DNA from: Acidimicrobiia bacterium
GTDB taxonomy: Bacteria > Actinomycetota > Acidimicrobiia > Spongiisociales > UBA11373
Assembly: GCA_040878325.1 (NCBI GenBank)
Contig: JBBDMM010000002.1
Span: forward strand, 1 to 35,762
Direction: 5' to 3'
Length of the DNA stretch: 35,762 nt
In this document: positions 23,546 through 31,263 of the stretch, in pieces
How positions within the stretch are numbered: position 1 is the stretch's first letter
How the letters are laid out: the number at the start of each line of letters is the position of its first letter
The notes under the pieces: model-generated
Told to the model about the DNA's origin: nothing
What the model saw: the letters and a program-made list of their open reading frames with translations, nothing else
Databases searched by the model: none
Position numbers and translations under genes: made by a program

Positions 23546-24009
23546 CGTGACCAGTCCCCCGACTTTCCCCCCGACTTGGCCAGAAGCCGGATCGGGCCGA
23601 TCTCGGCAGACCGATCGATCGACTTGACCATGTCGTAGAGAGCGATTGCGCCGACCGCCACCCCGGTCATCGCCTCCATCTCCACCCCGGTGCGGCCCAC
23701 GGATTTGACGGTGACACTGATGCGCGCGCCGCCGGCGACCTCCTCGACTTCGGCCACGATTGAGGCAAGCGGGATCGGATGGCACAACGGGATCAGTTCG
23801 GCAGTCCGTTTGGCCCCTCCGATCGCGGCGATTCTCACGGTGGCGAGTCCGTCACCCTTCGCCAGGGTGCCGGCGAACAGTGCCTTCTGCGCGTCCGGCG
23901 AGAGGCTGACCACCCCCTCCGCCGTCGCCGCCCGTTGCGTCTCCGGCTTGGCGGAGACGTCGACCATCCACGCCCGACCGCGCTCATCGAGGTGACTCGA
24001 CTCAACCAC
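23542..24009 (-). CDS. moaC: Cyclic pyranopterin monophosphate synthase
   Basis: 155 residues. Carries out the second half of the first step in molybdenum cofactor synthesis. Motifs: LIPLCHPIPL, and the signature GVEMEAMTGVAVGAIALYDMVKSID. The N-terminal MVDVSAKPETQR is also typical. The GTG at 24009 overlaps the end of moeA by eight bases. The larger upstream frame is spurious. Confidence 0.95.
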   Translation of the reverse strand: MVESSHLDERGRAWMVDVSAKPETQRAATAEGVVSLSPDAQKALFAGTLAKGDGLATVRIAAIGGAKRTAELIPLCHPIPLASIVAEVEEVAGGARISVTVKSVGRTGVEMEAMTGVAVGAIALYDMVKSIDRSAEIGPIRLLAKSGGKSGDWSR

Positions 24010-25237
24010 CGAGGGCCTCCGCTCTCGTTCGGCGTTCCACACTCTTGAACCACTCGACCTCGACCCTATCGCCCACCGCGACCGAACCGACCCCGACCGG
24101 GACCACGGCGAAGGCATCGGCCGCGGCGAGCGCCGACAGCATGTTGGACGCCTGGCCACCGGCGAGTCGCACCACCTGTAGCGGGTCGCCGCCACTGACG
24201 ACGACGCGGAGGAACACCACCTTCTCGGCGTCCGTCTCCAACGCCTCCCCGGCCACTCCCAGCGACCGAGGGCGAAACAGCCGCCGCGACCCCATCCGGG
24301 CCAGGAGCGCGGGCCGCACGAACTGCTCGAAGGCCACCGTCACGGATACCGGATTACCGGGTAGCCCGAACAGGGGCGTCCCCCCGACAAACCCAAAGGC
24401 GAACGGCTTTGCAGGCTGCATCGCCACCCGCCAGAAATCGACGGTACCCAGGTCGGCGAGGACCTTCTTGACGAGGTCGTGCTCCCCCATCGACACCCCG
24501 CCGCTGGTCACGATCGCATCCGCCGCCTCGCCGGCCTTCTCGAGAGCGGTCCGCAGCGCCGCCTCGTCGTCGGGCACGATGCCGAGATCGATCACCTCCG
24601 CCCCGAGTTCGTCGAGCATCCCGATCAGCATGGGACGGTTCGAGTCGCGGATGGTGCCGGGGGCGAGCTCGGCGGTGGCCGCGCCAACGAGCTCATCTCC
24701 GGTCGACATCACCGCCACCGTGGGGCGGGCGATCACCATCGGCTCCGCGATCCCGATCGAGGCGAGCACACCGAGATGGGCGGGGGTCAGCCGCTCCCCC
24801 GACTCGAAGACCACCGCGCCCGCCTCGAGATCTCCACCGGCGGGCCGCACATGTGCACCGGGGGCCACGGCGGTCGACACTCGGACCCGGCCATGGCCCC
24901 CGTCGGTGTCCTCGACCATCACCACCGCGTCAGCACCGTCGGGGATCAGGGCCCCGGTCATGATGCGAGCCGCGGTACCCGGCCGGACAGCTCGCGCCGG
25001 CACCGAGCCGGCGGGGATGTCGTCGACGACTTCGAGTTCCACGGGACCGCCGGAGGTATCGGCGGCCACCACCGCGTAGCCATCCACCGCCGAGTTGGCG
25101 AAGGGGGGCACCGGATGCGGGGCCCGCACGTCGGCGGCGAGAGCCAAACCTGAGGCGTTCTCCAGCGCCACCGTCCGGGCGGGAAGCACCGACATCGCAT
25201 CGAGCACCGCGCGCTGCGCCGCGGGTAACGACCTCAC
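24002..25237 (-). CDS. moeA: Molybdopterin molybdenumtransferase
   Basis: 411 residues. Inserts molybdenum into adenylylated molybdopterin. Motifs: FANSAVDGYAV, IMTGALIPDGADAVVMVEDT, VMSTGDELV, DSNRPML, TSGGVSMGEHD and GLPGNPVSVTVAFEQFVRP. The C-terminal domain ends in VEVEWFKS. The GTG at 25237 overlaps the plsY stop (GTGA); the in-frame extension beyond it is antisense-like Arg/Gly-rich junk. No moaA, moaD or moaE is present in this window. Confidence 0.95.
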   Translation of the reverse strand: MRSLPAAQRAVLDAMSVLPARTVALENASGLALAADVRAPHPVPPFANSAVDGYAVVAADTSGGPVELEVVDDIPAGSVPARAVRPGTAARIMTGALIPDGADAVVMVEDTDGGHGRVRVSTAVAPGAHVRPAGGDLEAGAVVFESGERLTPAHLGVLASIGIAEPMVIARPTVAVMSTGDELVGAATAELAPGTIRDSNRPMLIGMLDELGAEVIDLGIVPDDEAALRTALEKAGEAADAIVTSGGVSMGEHDLVKKVLADLGTVDFWRVAMQPAKPFAFGFVGGTPLFGLPGNPVSVTVAFEQFVRPALLARMGSRRLFRPRSLGVAGEALETDAEKVVFLRVVVSGGDPLQVVRLAGGQASNMLSALAAADAFAVVPVGVGSVAVGDRVEVEWFKSVERRTRAEALGG

Positions 25238-25824
25238 GCCGGCTCCTCGATGCCAAACTCGGAGCCGTCGAGCAGCCGCCGGATGTTGGCCTGATGGCGA
25301 ATCACGATCAGCACGACGATGGCCCCCGCCCAGACCAGCGCCCAGCCGCGGTGCCCGAACGCCGCCAACACGGGCACCAGGGAAACCGCCACGATGATCG
25401 ACGCGATCGATGCCTTCTTGGTGGCCGCCACCATCAGCGCCCAGGCGACGAGGAACCCCACTCCGGCCAGCGGCTCCAACCACACGATCACGCCTGCCGC
25501 CGCCGAGACCCCCTTCCCGCCGTGAAAGCGATGCCAGATCGGGAAGCAATGGCCCAGCACTGCAGCAAATCCTGAAGCGAAGCCCACCACCTCGCCCACC
25601 ACTAGTTCCCCGGCCATCGCCGCCACGAATCCCTTGGCGAGGTCGCCCACCACCACGGCACCCGCCATACCCCGCCCCATGCTCCTGAGCACGTTGCTGG
25701 CACCCGGATTTCCGCTGCCCTTCTCATAGATGTCGACGCCCCGGAGGCGCGGCAAGATCACGCCGAAGTCGACGCTGCCAAGGAGATAGCCGCCAAGGAC
25801 GACCGCGATGGTCTCGAATTCCAC
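25234..25824 (-). CDS. plsY: Acyl-phosphate:glycerol-3-phosphate acyltransferase
   Basis: 196-residue integral membrane enzyme making lysophosphatidic acid. The three loop motifs are present: LLGSVDFGVIL near the N-terminus, GSGNPGASNVLR (residues 36-47) and HCFPIWHRFHGGKGVS (about 92-107). Five or so TM helices. Start ATG at 25824. It heads the plsY-moeA-moaC-moaB run, linked by short overlaps, although it has no functional link to molybdenum cofactor. Confidence 0.95.
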   Translation of the reverse strand: MEFETIAVVLGGYLLGSVDFGVILPRLRGVDIYEKGSGNPGASNVLRSMGRGMAGAVVVGDLAKGFVAAMAGELVVGEVVGFASGFAAVLGHCFPIWHRFHGGKGVSAAAGVIVWLEPLAGVGFLVAWALMVAATKKASIASIIVAVSLVPVLAAFGHRGWALVWAGAIVVLIVIRHQANIRRLLDGSEFGIEEPA

Positions 25825-25874
25825 GGCCGTGAGTGTAGGAATTGGGCGCCGACGCCGGTCCCTAGGATGACCCG

Positions 25875-26621
25875 GTGCTAGGGGTGCTCGGCGGGTCAGG
25901 CTTCTACGAGTTCTTCGACGACCCGCAACCGCGGTCGATCGCCACGCCGTATGGTCCCCCAGCCGCCGACCCGGTTATCGGCGAAGTCGAAGGGGTCGAG
26001 GTCGCCTTCATCCCGCGCCACGGCCTCGACCATCAGTTCCCGCCGCACCTCGTCCCGTTCCGGGCGAACATCTGGGCTCTGAAAGAACTCGGGGTCGACC
26101 GGATCGTGTCGGCGAGCGCGGTCGGATCACTGCGTATCGACTACGCCCCCGGCCACTTCGCCATCCCCGATCAGATCGTCGACCGCACCTGGGGCCGCCC
26201 GTCGACCTTCCACGAGGGGCCCGAGACCCATCACTTGTCCTTCGCCGACCCCTACCACCATGGGTTGCGAGAAATCGCCCTCGACGGGATGCGATCCACC
26301 GGCGCAACGGTTCAGGACGGCGGGACCGTGGTCGTGGTGCAGGGACCTCGGTTCTCCACCCGTGCCGAGAGTGCCTCATTCGTCGCCTCCGGCTGGGATC
26401 TGATCAACATGACCCAGATGCCCGAGGCCTGCCTCGCCGGTGAGGCTGGCATCGCCCTGGTGAACATCAGCGTGATCACCGACTACGACGTGGGGATCGG
26501 AGACGGCCCTCCGGTGACTCACGAAGAGGTGATTCGCCGGTTCGGCGAGTCCGTGGGAACCCTCAAGGCCGGGCTCCGCAGCATGCTGCCTCGCATCGCC
26601 GGGTTGCCGCTGTCGTCCTAG
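25875..26621 (+). CDS. mtnP: S-methyl-5'-thioadenosine phosphorylase
   Basis: 248 residues, purine nucleoside phosphorylase family 2. Phosphorolyses methylthioadenosine (or related nucleosides) to adenine and methylthioribose 1-phosphate. Motifs: GVLGGSGFYEF (phosphate loop), FIPRHG, NIWALKELGVDRIVS, GPRFSTRAES and NMTQMPEACLAGEAGI. The NMT form favours adenine nucleosides, but substrate cannot be fixed by eye. GTG start. Divergent from plsY by 50 bp. Confidence 0.93.
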   Translation: MLGVLGGSGFYEFFDDPQPRSIATPYGPPAADPVIGEVEGVEVAFIPRHGLDHQFPPHLVPFRANIWALKELGVDRIVSASAVGSLRIDYAPGHFAIPDQIVDRTWGRPSTFHEGPETHHLSFADPYHHGLREIALDGMRSTGATVQDGGTVVVVQGPRFSTRAESASFVASGWDLINMTQMPEACLAGEAGIALVNISVITDYDVGIGDGPPVTHEEVIRRFGESVGTLKAGLRSMLPRIAGLPLSS

Positions 26622-26672
26622 CGCACGACAAGGGCCTTCCCGGACGGACCGCCCTGGGATACCTTCGAACCG

Positions 26673-27194
26673 ATGTACTGGCTACAACGGCCGCCCTATC
26701 TCCGTCGGGCGGCAGCCGCCCTCCTAGTCGTCGCCGCGATCGCGTGGGACCTGCGGGGATCATCAACCGAGGTCCATCCCTTCGCCGCCCGCCCGATCGC
26801 CGCCGGAGCAATGATCTCGGACGCCGACATCCGGTGGCGGCGTCTGCCGACAGGAGCCTTCGAGATACCGGAACTCGGCGACCGGGCGGCTGCCGTAGAC
26901 CTGGCTCCCGGTGAGCCCATCATCGGGGCGGTGCTCACTGCACCGGCACCCATCCCCGACGGTTGGTGGGCGGTTCCGGTGGAAGTGGGGCCTCACGCGA
27001 TTCCGGGCGACCCGGTGATGCTGGTGATCACCGACCCGCCGCTGACCATCGGCGGCATCGTGGTCAGCACCCAGCGGGGCGACCCGTACTCCCTCGACTA
27101 TCGCCCCGCCCTGGTGGCAGTGCCGGGAGAAGTCGCTCCCCTCGTCGCCGCGGCCGACCGGGCGGGTCTGCTGGTCGCCGCGACGAGGCCGTAG
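26673..27194 (+). CDS. SAF-domain (CpaB-like) membrane-anchored protein
   Basis: 173 residues. One N-terminal TM helix (RAAAALLVVAAIAW) is followed by a SAF domain: ARPIAAGAMISDADIRWRRLP ... DLAPGEPIIGAVL. The rest is beta-rich. SAF proteins include Flp pilus assembly protein CpaB, but no pilus genes are near. Actinobacteria often carry such a gene beside a methylthioadenosine phosphorylase gene, as here. Function not known. Confidence 0.8.
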   Translation: MYWLQRPPYLRRAAAALLVVAAIAWDLRGSSTEVHPFAARPIAAGAMISDADIRWRRLPTGAFEIPELGDRAAAVDLAPGEPIIGAVLTAPAPIPDGWWAVPVEVGPHAIPGDPVMLVITDPPLTIGGIVVSTQRGDPYSLDYRPALVAVPGEVAPLVAAADRAGLLVAATRP

Positions 27195-27241
27195 GGAGCA
27201 AAGAGCCGAGAGACGCCGCGAAAGAGGGTTACTCTCGGACC

Positions 27242-28003
27242 GTGATCGAATCCGCCTTGTGGGGACTCGTCCAGGGCCTCACCGAATTCCTCCCCATCTC
27301 CTCCAGCGGCCATTTGGTGCTGATCCCGGCGTTGCTGGGAATCGACGGGCCGGACCTGGCCACTTCGGCGATCCTCCACTTGGGAACCCTCACTGCCCTC
27401 CTCTGGTTCTACCGGCGGGACCTGTGGGGAATCGTCGCCTCGCCCAGGTCGCAACGCAGCCGCACCATCGTGATGCTGCTGGTGGTGGGGACGATCCCGG
27501 CGGCTTTGGTCGGGTTGACCCTCGAGACCCCCATCGAGGTGATCTTCTCGGAGCCCTGGATCGTGGCCATCTGCCTGATCGTCACCGGCGGGGTCCTCGC
27601 CCTGGCATCGCTACTCCCGGCCGGCACTCGCAGCGTCGAGGACGGGACGTGGCGCGATGCGCTGCTGGTGGGCGTTGCCCAGGCCTTCGCGCTGCTTCCC
27701 GGGATCAGCCGTTCGGGGATGACCATCACCGGCGGGCTGGCGTCAGGGTTCTCCCGGAAGGAGGCGGCACGACTGGCGTTCCTCCTGGGCATTCCCGCCA
27801 TCGCCGCCGCCGGCGGCCGAGAGACGCTGCGGATGATCGATCGGGGTGGCTTCGAACCGTCGCTTCTGTTGGGGATGGTCGTCGCCGCGGTCAGCGGCTA
27901 CCTGGCCATCTCCCTGCTGATCCGGCTGATCGAGCGAGTCGGCCTGATGCCGTTCGCGGCGTACTGCGTCCTCTTCGGGGCGTTCTCGTTCATCGCGCTG
28001 TAG
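27242..28003 (+). CDS. uppP: Undecaprenyl-diphosphatase
   Basis: 253 residues. Membrane phosphatase recycling the cell-wall lipid carrier; also called BacA. Motifs: QGLTEFLPISSSGHL (residues 11-25) and LLPGISRSGMTITGGL (about 151-166), the two catalytic segments. About eight TM helices. The GTG at 27242 gives the family start (VIESALWGLVQG); the open frame before it overlaps the SAF gene in another frame. Its stop codon TAG forms the first base of a palindrome. Confidence 0.96.
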   Translation: MIESALWGLVQGLTEFLPISSSGHLVLIPALLGIDGPDLATSAILHLGTLTALLWFYRRDLWGIVASPRSQRSRTIVMLLVVGTIPAALVGLTLETPIEVIFSEPWIVAICLIVTGGVLALASLLPAGTRSVEDGTWRDALLVGVAQAFALLPGISRSGMTITGGLASGFSRKEAARLAFLLGIPAIAAAGGRETLRMIDRGGFEPSLLLGMVVAAVSGYLAISLLIRLIERVGLMPFAAYCVLFGAFSFIAL

Positions 28004-28023
28004 GGCCGAGCTTTGCTCGGCCC
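28003..28023 (+). terminator. Perfect GCCGAGC palindrome at the uppP stop
   Basis: GGGCCGAGC-TTT-GCTCGGCCC, 9-bp stem, first base shared with the uppP stop codon. Member of the GCCGAGC palindrome family. Confidence 0.8.
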
Positions 28024-28052
28024 GCAATTCGCAATTCGCAATTCGCAATTCG
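28023..28052. repeat. Heptanucleotide array (CGCAATT)4
   Basis: Four near-perfect CGCAATT units start at the last base of the palindrome, as at 3409. Confidence 0.92.
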
Positions 28053-28115
28053 ACCGATGGTCAAGCCGCATCGTGGAGATTGGCCGTTTCGCGTTGGACG
28101 CCTCTTTCTCGTTCT

Positions 28116-28172
28116 GGCTAATCGCCAAGGGCTAATCGCCTATCGCTGGGCTGAGCGGAGCGAAGCCCTCCC
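28116..28172. repeat. Heptamers plus GCGGAGCGAAGC element
   Basis: GCTAATC, GCCAAGG, GCTAATC, GCCTATC (28116-28144) then GGGCTGAGCGGAGCGAAGCCC. It covers the last codons and stop of the SnoaL-like gene. A close relative is at 33789-33830. Confidence 0.75.
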
Positions 28173-28602
28173 AATGGAACCAGACCTTCTCGCCCTTGAA
28201 CAGCTTTGCGGCGGGGTCCCAGGGGAAGTAGATCACCACCTTGAATTCGACGGGCTGGTTGGTGGGCTCCACCCCGAGCCATGGGCCTTGATGAGTGCCA
28301 GTGACGTCGGCCATCTCGAAGACGCCCTGGGGGCCGATCACGATGTCGGTCAGGTTGAAGACGATGTCGGGAAAGGCGCCGAGCAGCTCCATGTAGAAGC
28401 GGGTGGCACCCGGCTTGCCCTCCCACCGGTGGCCGGTCTGCACCAACTCGTAGACACAGTCGTCGGTGAGGGTCGACATGAGGCCGGCGATGTCGCGGTT
28501 GTCCTCGGAGATCGAGTGGTGCTTCCACAGCTCGCGTACCTCGCGGTACTCCTCCGCCGAGAAGTCGCGCCGCAGCTGCTCGAGAATCGCATCGTGGGCC
28601 AT
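28132..28602 (-). CDS. SnoaL-like / NTF2-fold protein
   Basis: 156 residues from the ATG at 28602, with GGAGGAG seven bases upstream. WKHHSISEDNRDIAGLMSTLTDDCVYELVQTGHRWEGKPGATRFY and GPWLGVEPTNQPVEFKVVIYFPWD follow the SnoaL/nuclear-transport-factor-2 pattern. Members are small polyketide cyclases, isomerases or of unknown role; none can be assigned. The C-terminus (FAPLSPAIGD) is encoded by dispersed repeat sequence. The long upstream open frame is spurious. Confidence 0.82.
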   Translation of the reverse strand: MAHDAILEQLRRDFSAEEYREVRELWKHHSISEDNRDIAGLMSTLTDDCVYELVQTGHRWEGKPGATRFYMELLGAFPDIVFNLTDIVIGPQGVFEMADVTGTHQGPWLGVEPTNQPVEFKVVIYFPWDPAAKLFKGEKVWFHWEGFAPLSPAIGD

Positions 28603-28662
28603 GTTGGGCTCCTCCCGCGGACAGGGTCTCGATCCTAGGGACCCTTCTCCGAACTCTTGCCG

Positions 28663-28691
28663 GAGGCGGGAGGCGGGAGGCCGGAGGCGGA
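28663..28691. repeat. Heptanucleotide array (GGAGGCG/GGAGGCC)
   Basis: About four units, ending six bases before the stop codon of the Eis-like remnant. Confidence 0.8.
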
Positions 28692-28696
28692 TCTCC

Positions 28697-28933
28697 TCAG
28701 AAGTGCACCGACACCTCGGGGGGCCGGTGCCAGCCGAACATGAGGTCGGCGCGGGCGAGCGCCTCGGGGGTTCCTTCGACCAGCCCGAGCCAACCAAGCG
28801 CGGCGAAGCGGGGGCTCCCCAGGTAGGCGGCGCCGAGGTGCTCGGTGGCCACCACCAGGTCGGCGGCGGCGTCGGTTCGTTCGCACTCGGCACCGGCCGG
28901 ACCGCGAATTCTCCAATCAAGGGTCTTGAAACC
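28697..28933 (-). pseudogene. Remnant of an Eis-type GNAT acetyltransferase (C-terminal part)
   Basis: A 78-codon open stretch lacking a start, reading KTLDWRIRGPAGAECERTD ... DLVVATEHLGAAYLGS ... GTPEALARADLMFGWHRPPEVSVHF. From family knowledge this matches the C-terminal sterol-carrier-like domain of Eis proteins, which end in a Phe whose carboxylate is catalytic. The N-terminal acetyl-CoA domain is absent: upstream lies the start of a divergent secreted-protein gene. Probably a decayed gene truncated at its 5' side. Alternatively a diverged stand-alone domain with a non-canonical start. Confidence 0.65.
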
Positions 28934-28960
28934 CGGCGGCGCAGAGCATACGTTCCCGGC

Positions 28961-29779
28961 GTGGTGCGCTCACCCGGCGCACGGCTGGCGGTGCCCCTAC
29001 TGACGATGGCGATGATGGCCCCCGGAGCCCCTCCGGCCCGGGCCGCCGACGGGTGCGTCACCACTCCGGTCGGTCTCGAATGCACCTTCGAGGGCCACAC
29101 CTACACGGTGGTGACCACGACTCTCCCTCCCCTGAGATACGTGCAAACGACCACCATGGCCGGGGTCGGCATGTGTTGGCGGTGGTCCCGGTACCCGCCC
29201 GGGTTCGACTCCACCCATCCGCCCCACCACGACCTGATCGCCGTTACCAGAACCCTGTTCCCGGAGTGTCCGGCGGTTCCCGGCGGCACCTCCATCTCGG
29301 TGAGCGAACGGGCGTGGCAGGTCTTCCGCGACTTCGCGCTCGCCCGCCCCCTCCCCCGGTTACGGCCCGAAGTGGGGATCGCCAACCTGCCGTCGCTCCT
29401 CGACGTTCCTCGTCCAGCCGCGGTGACGCACTCCGAACTGCTGCCCGATGGCAGGCGGCTCGAAGTGGTGGCCCGCGTCCAAAACGCCCGCGTCGATTGG
29501 GGTGACGGATGGACCGAAGCGATGAGTGCTTCGCAGGTCTTCGGAGGCGCCGCATCTCACCCCTACCTGCTGAAGACGTGCGCCCCCAACCAAAGGCCGG
29601 GAAATGCCCCCGCCGGCCGCTGCCACTCCACCCTCGCCGCCTATCCGGTACGCGTCACGTTCGTCTGGACGGCGCGGTACCGGGCCGGCGGCTCCTGGAT
29701 CGACCTGGGCTCGATCGAGCGAAACCGGACGGTGCAACACGACGTCGACGAGGTGATCGGCGTTCAAGTCAGGGGCTGA
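28961..29779 (+). CDS. Secreted protein with PKD-like segment
   Basis: About 272 residues from tandem GTG codons at 28961/28964. The N-terminus is a signal peptide (basic start, then LAVPLLTMAMMAPGAPPARAA) with cleavage likely near ARAADG. Cys pairs suit an exported protein (GCVTTPVGLEC, CRCH-region CAPN...C). The segment VARVQNARVDWGDGWTE ... SHPYLLKT ... YPVRVTFVWTARYRAGG resembles a PKD-type beta-sandwich. Similar proteins occur widely in actinobacteria without known function. The longer frame upstream crosses the Eis remnant and is rejected. Confidence 0.75.
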   Translation: MVRSPGARLAVPLLTMAMMAPGAPPARAADGCVTTPVGLECTFEGHTYTVVTTTLPPLRYVQTTTMAGVGMCWRWSRYPPGFDSTHPPHHDLIAVTRTLFPECPAVPGGTSISVSERAWQVFRDFALARPLPRLRPEVGIANLPSLLDVPRPAAVTHSELLPDGRRLEVVARVQNARVDWGDGWTEAMSASQVFGGAASHPYLLKTCAPNQRPGNAPAGRCHSTLAAYPVRVTFVWTARYRAGGSWIDLGSIERNRTVQHDVDEVIGVQVRG

Positions 29780-29905
29780 CTGGCGATTGGCGATTAGCGA
29801 TTGGCAAGATCTGCGAACGCGTGCGATACGGGTCAGGATGATTCAGGCGGAAGGCGGAAGGCGGAAGGCCACCTCCTCTGGACTGGAGACTGGAGACTGG
29901 AGACT
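29779..29905. repeat. Three different heptanucleotide arrays in one gap
   Basis: GGCGATT units (29779-29806), GGCGGAA units (about 29846-29870) and GACTGGA units (29879-29905) lie in series between two genes. They have different sequences but the same 7-bp period. Nothing else is visible in the gap. Confidence 0.9.
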
Positions 29906-29920
29906 TCCTAACCTCTCCCA

Positions 29921-30331
29921 ATGCTCGATCCTTCCACTCCGGCGGGTTCCAAGGCGGCGGCGCTTCTCGACGACGCCGTCGTCATCTGGCTCACCACCGT
30001 CGACGCCAAGGGACAGGCGAAGGCATCCCCCGTGTGGTTCGTGGTGGACGATGGCGAGTTCCTCATCTACAGCCTGGCGGACACCCCGCGGGTGCGGAAC
30101 ATTCGCGCCAACCCCCGGGTGTCGCTCAACCTGGACAGTCGGGAGGGCGGCGACGTCGTCGTCATCGAGGGTGTCGCCCGGGTCGTGGACGGGGTATCGA
30201 GCGAGGACCACTCGGCGTATCAGGACAAGTACCGCAGCCACATGGCGTCGCTCGGTTACACCTCGGCGCAGTTCGCCGCGGGGTATCCGACTTCGATCCG
30301 GGTGGCTCCCACCAGGTGGCGGGTCCACTGA
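29921..30331 (+). CDS. PPOX-class F420/FMN-dependent oxidoreductase-like protein
   Basis: 136 residues of the pyridoxamine-phosphate-oxidase split-barrel fold. VVIWLTTVDAKGQAKASPVWFVVDDGEFLIYSLADTPRVRNIRANPRVSLNLD is typical of the group related to mycobacterial Rv3369-like proteins, which may use F420 or FMN. Ends in PTSIRVAPTRWRVH. Start ATG at 29921; ribosome-binding site weak. The region upstream is repeats, so its promoter is unclear. Confidence 0.88.
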   Translation: MLDPSTPAGSKAAALLDDAVVIWLTTVDAKGQAKASPVWFVVDDGEFLIYSLADTPRVRNIRANPRVSLNLDSREGGDVVVIEGVARVVDGVSSEDHSAYQDKYRSHMASLGYTSAQFAAGYPTSIRVAPTRWRVH

Positions 30332-30391
30332 CTATCGAGTCCCCGATGGCGTCTACTGTGACTTGTCCAACTCTGAGGTGAAAAAACCACG

Positions 30392-30805
30392 ATGTTTCGC
30401 AAGAGACAAAAGCCCACCGAGGTCGTCCGGATGGACGAACTCGAACAACTCGCTGCCGAGGGGAAGCCGATCCTCATCGACTTCTGGAAGGTCGGCTGCA
30501 ACCCCTGCCGGGTCATGGACGGCATCGTCGGCGAACTGGCAGATGAATTCGCCGGGTCCGCCCACATCGTCAAGGTCAACGTCGGCATGGTGCCCGGGGC
30601 GATCGAGGCATTCGGTATCCGCTCGACACCGACATTCGTGCTGCTGGGCCGCTCCCAGAAGAAGCCGTCCAAGAAGGCCCGCAAGCGCGCCGGAGGCGCA
30701 CCGGCCCCCTCGACCGCACACTCCCCGCGGTGGCGCGCGTCGGGCCTCGTCAACAAGGACGTGCTCACCAAGGCACTCGAGTCGAACGGGGCCAAGCGGT
30801 CCTAG
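30392..30805 (+). CDS. Thioredoxin-like protein with CNPC active site
   Basis: 137 residues. The thioredoxin fold shows ILIDFWKVGCNPCRVMDG, with the redox pair Cys36 and Cys39, and the cis-proline segment RSTPTFVLLG. The active-site dipeptide Asn-Pro replaces the usual Gly-Pro. The C-terminal 40 residues are extended and basic (SQKKPSKKARKRAGG), unlike plain thioredoxins. No signal peptide, so cytoplasmic. GAGGTG lies ten bases before the ATG. Confidence 0.88.
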   Translation: MFRKRQKPTEVVRMDELEQLAAEGKPILIDFWKVGCNPCRVMDGIVGELADEFAGSAHIVKVNVGMVPGAIEAFGIRSTPTFVLLGRSQKKPSKKARKRAGGAPAPSTAHSPRWRASGLVNKDVLTKALESNGAKRS

Positions 30806-30848
30806 AGACCTCATCCGCATCCCCCCCGGTATCGGTATTCTTCAGTCC

Positions 30849-31220
30849 ATGCCCTACGTCGAGGTCAAGCCGCCCCGCCCGATCTTCTTCGGACTGGCGC
30901 TGATCACCATTGGGGTCCTCTTCCTGCTGCGGGAGTTCGACGTCGTCCCCGACATCTCGTTTTGGACCTTCGTGTGGCTGGCGATCGGCGGATGGCTCTT
31001 CGTCGGCACGCTCGCCGGCAGTCGCAGAGGCTGGTTCTGGCCGCTGACGCTCCTGTTGATCGGCATCTTCATGCTCATGCGCGACCTCGAAGTGTTCGAT
31101 CAGGACTTCTCGATCTGGCCAATCGTGGTGATCGCATTCGGGCTCGCCATCCTGTTCGAGGCCATGGGTTGGGGTGGTCGTGCCAAGTCGAAGCCCGAAG
31201 TCTGGCGTCACGAATCCTGA
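30849..31220 (+). CDS. LiaF-like transmembrane protein
   Basis: 123 residues with four hydrophobic segments arranged as two repeated helix pairs: IFFGLALITIGVLFLLREFDVVPD and WFWPLTLLLIGIFMLMRDLEVFD share the pattern G-hydrophobic-LhR-[ED]h[DE]V. This is the N-terminal membrane domain seen in LiaF/DUF5668 proteins, here without the cytoplasmic C-terminal domain. ATG at 30849. A hairpin follows the stop. Confidence 0.78.
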   Translation: MPYVEVKPPRPIFFGLALITIGVLFLLREFDVVPDISFWTFVWLAIGGWLFVGTLAGSRRGWFWPLTLLLIGIFMLMRDLEVFDQDFSIWPIVVIAFGLAILFEAMGWGGRAKSKPEVWRHES

Positions 31221-31223
31221 CCA

Positions 31224-31243
31224 GGGGGCCTGACTCCGCCCCC
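31224..31243. terminator. GC hairpin between LiaF-like and ATPase genes
   Basis: GGGGGC-CTGACTCC-GCCCCC immediately after the stop codon; no T-run. Possible terminator. Confidence 0.5.
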
Positions 31244-31263
31244 AAGTGCCCTGGACCGCGGTC

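Noticed and set aside
28132-29100. Single 322-residue minus-strand protein joining the SnoaL-like gene to upstream sequence
   Set aside because: The upstream part is Pro/Arg-rich low-complexity sequence, and a strong ribosome-binding site marks the start at 28602. The Eis remnant uses another frame.
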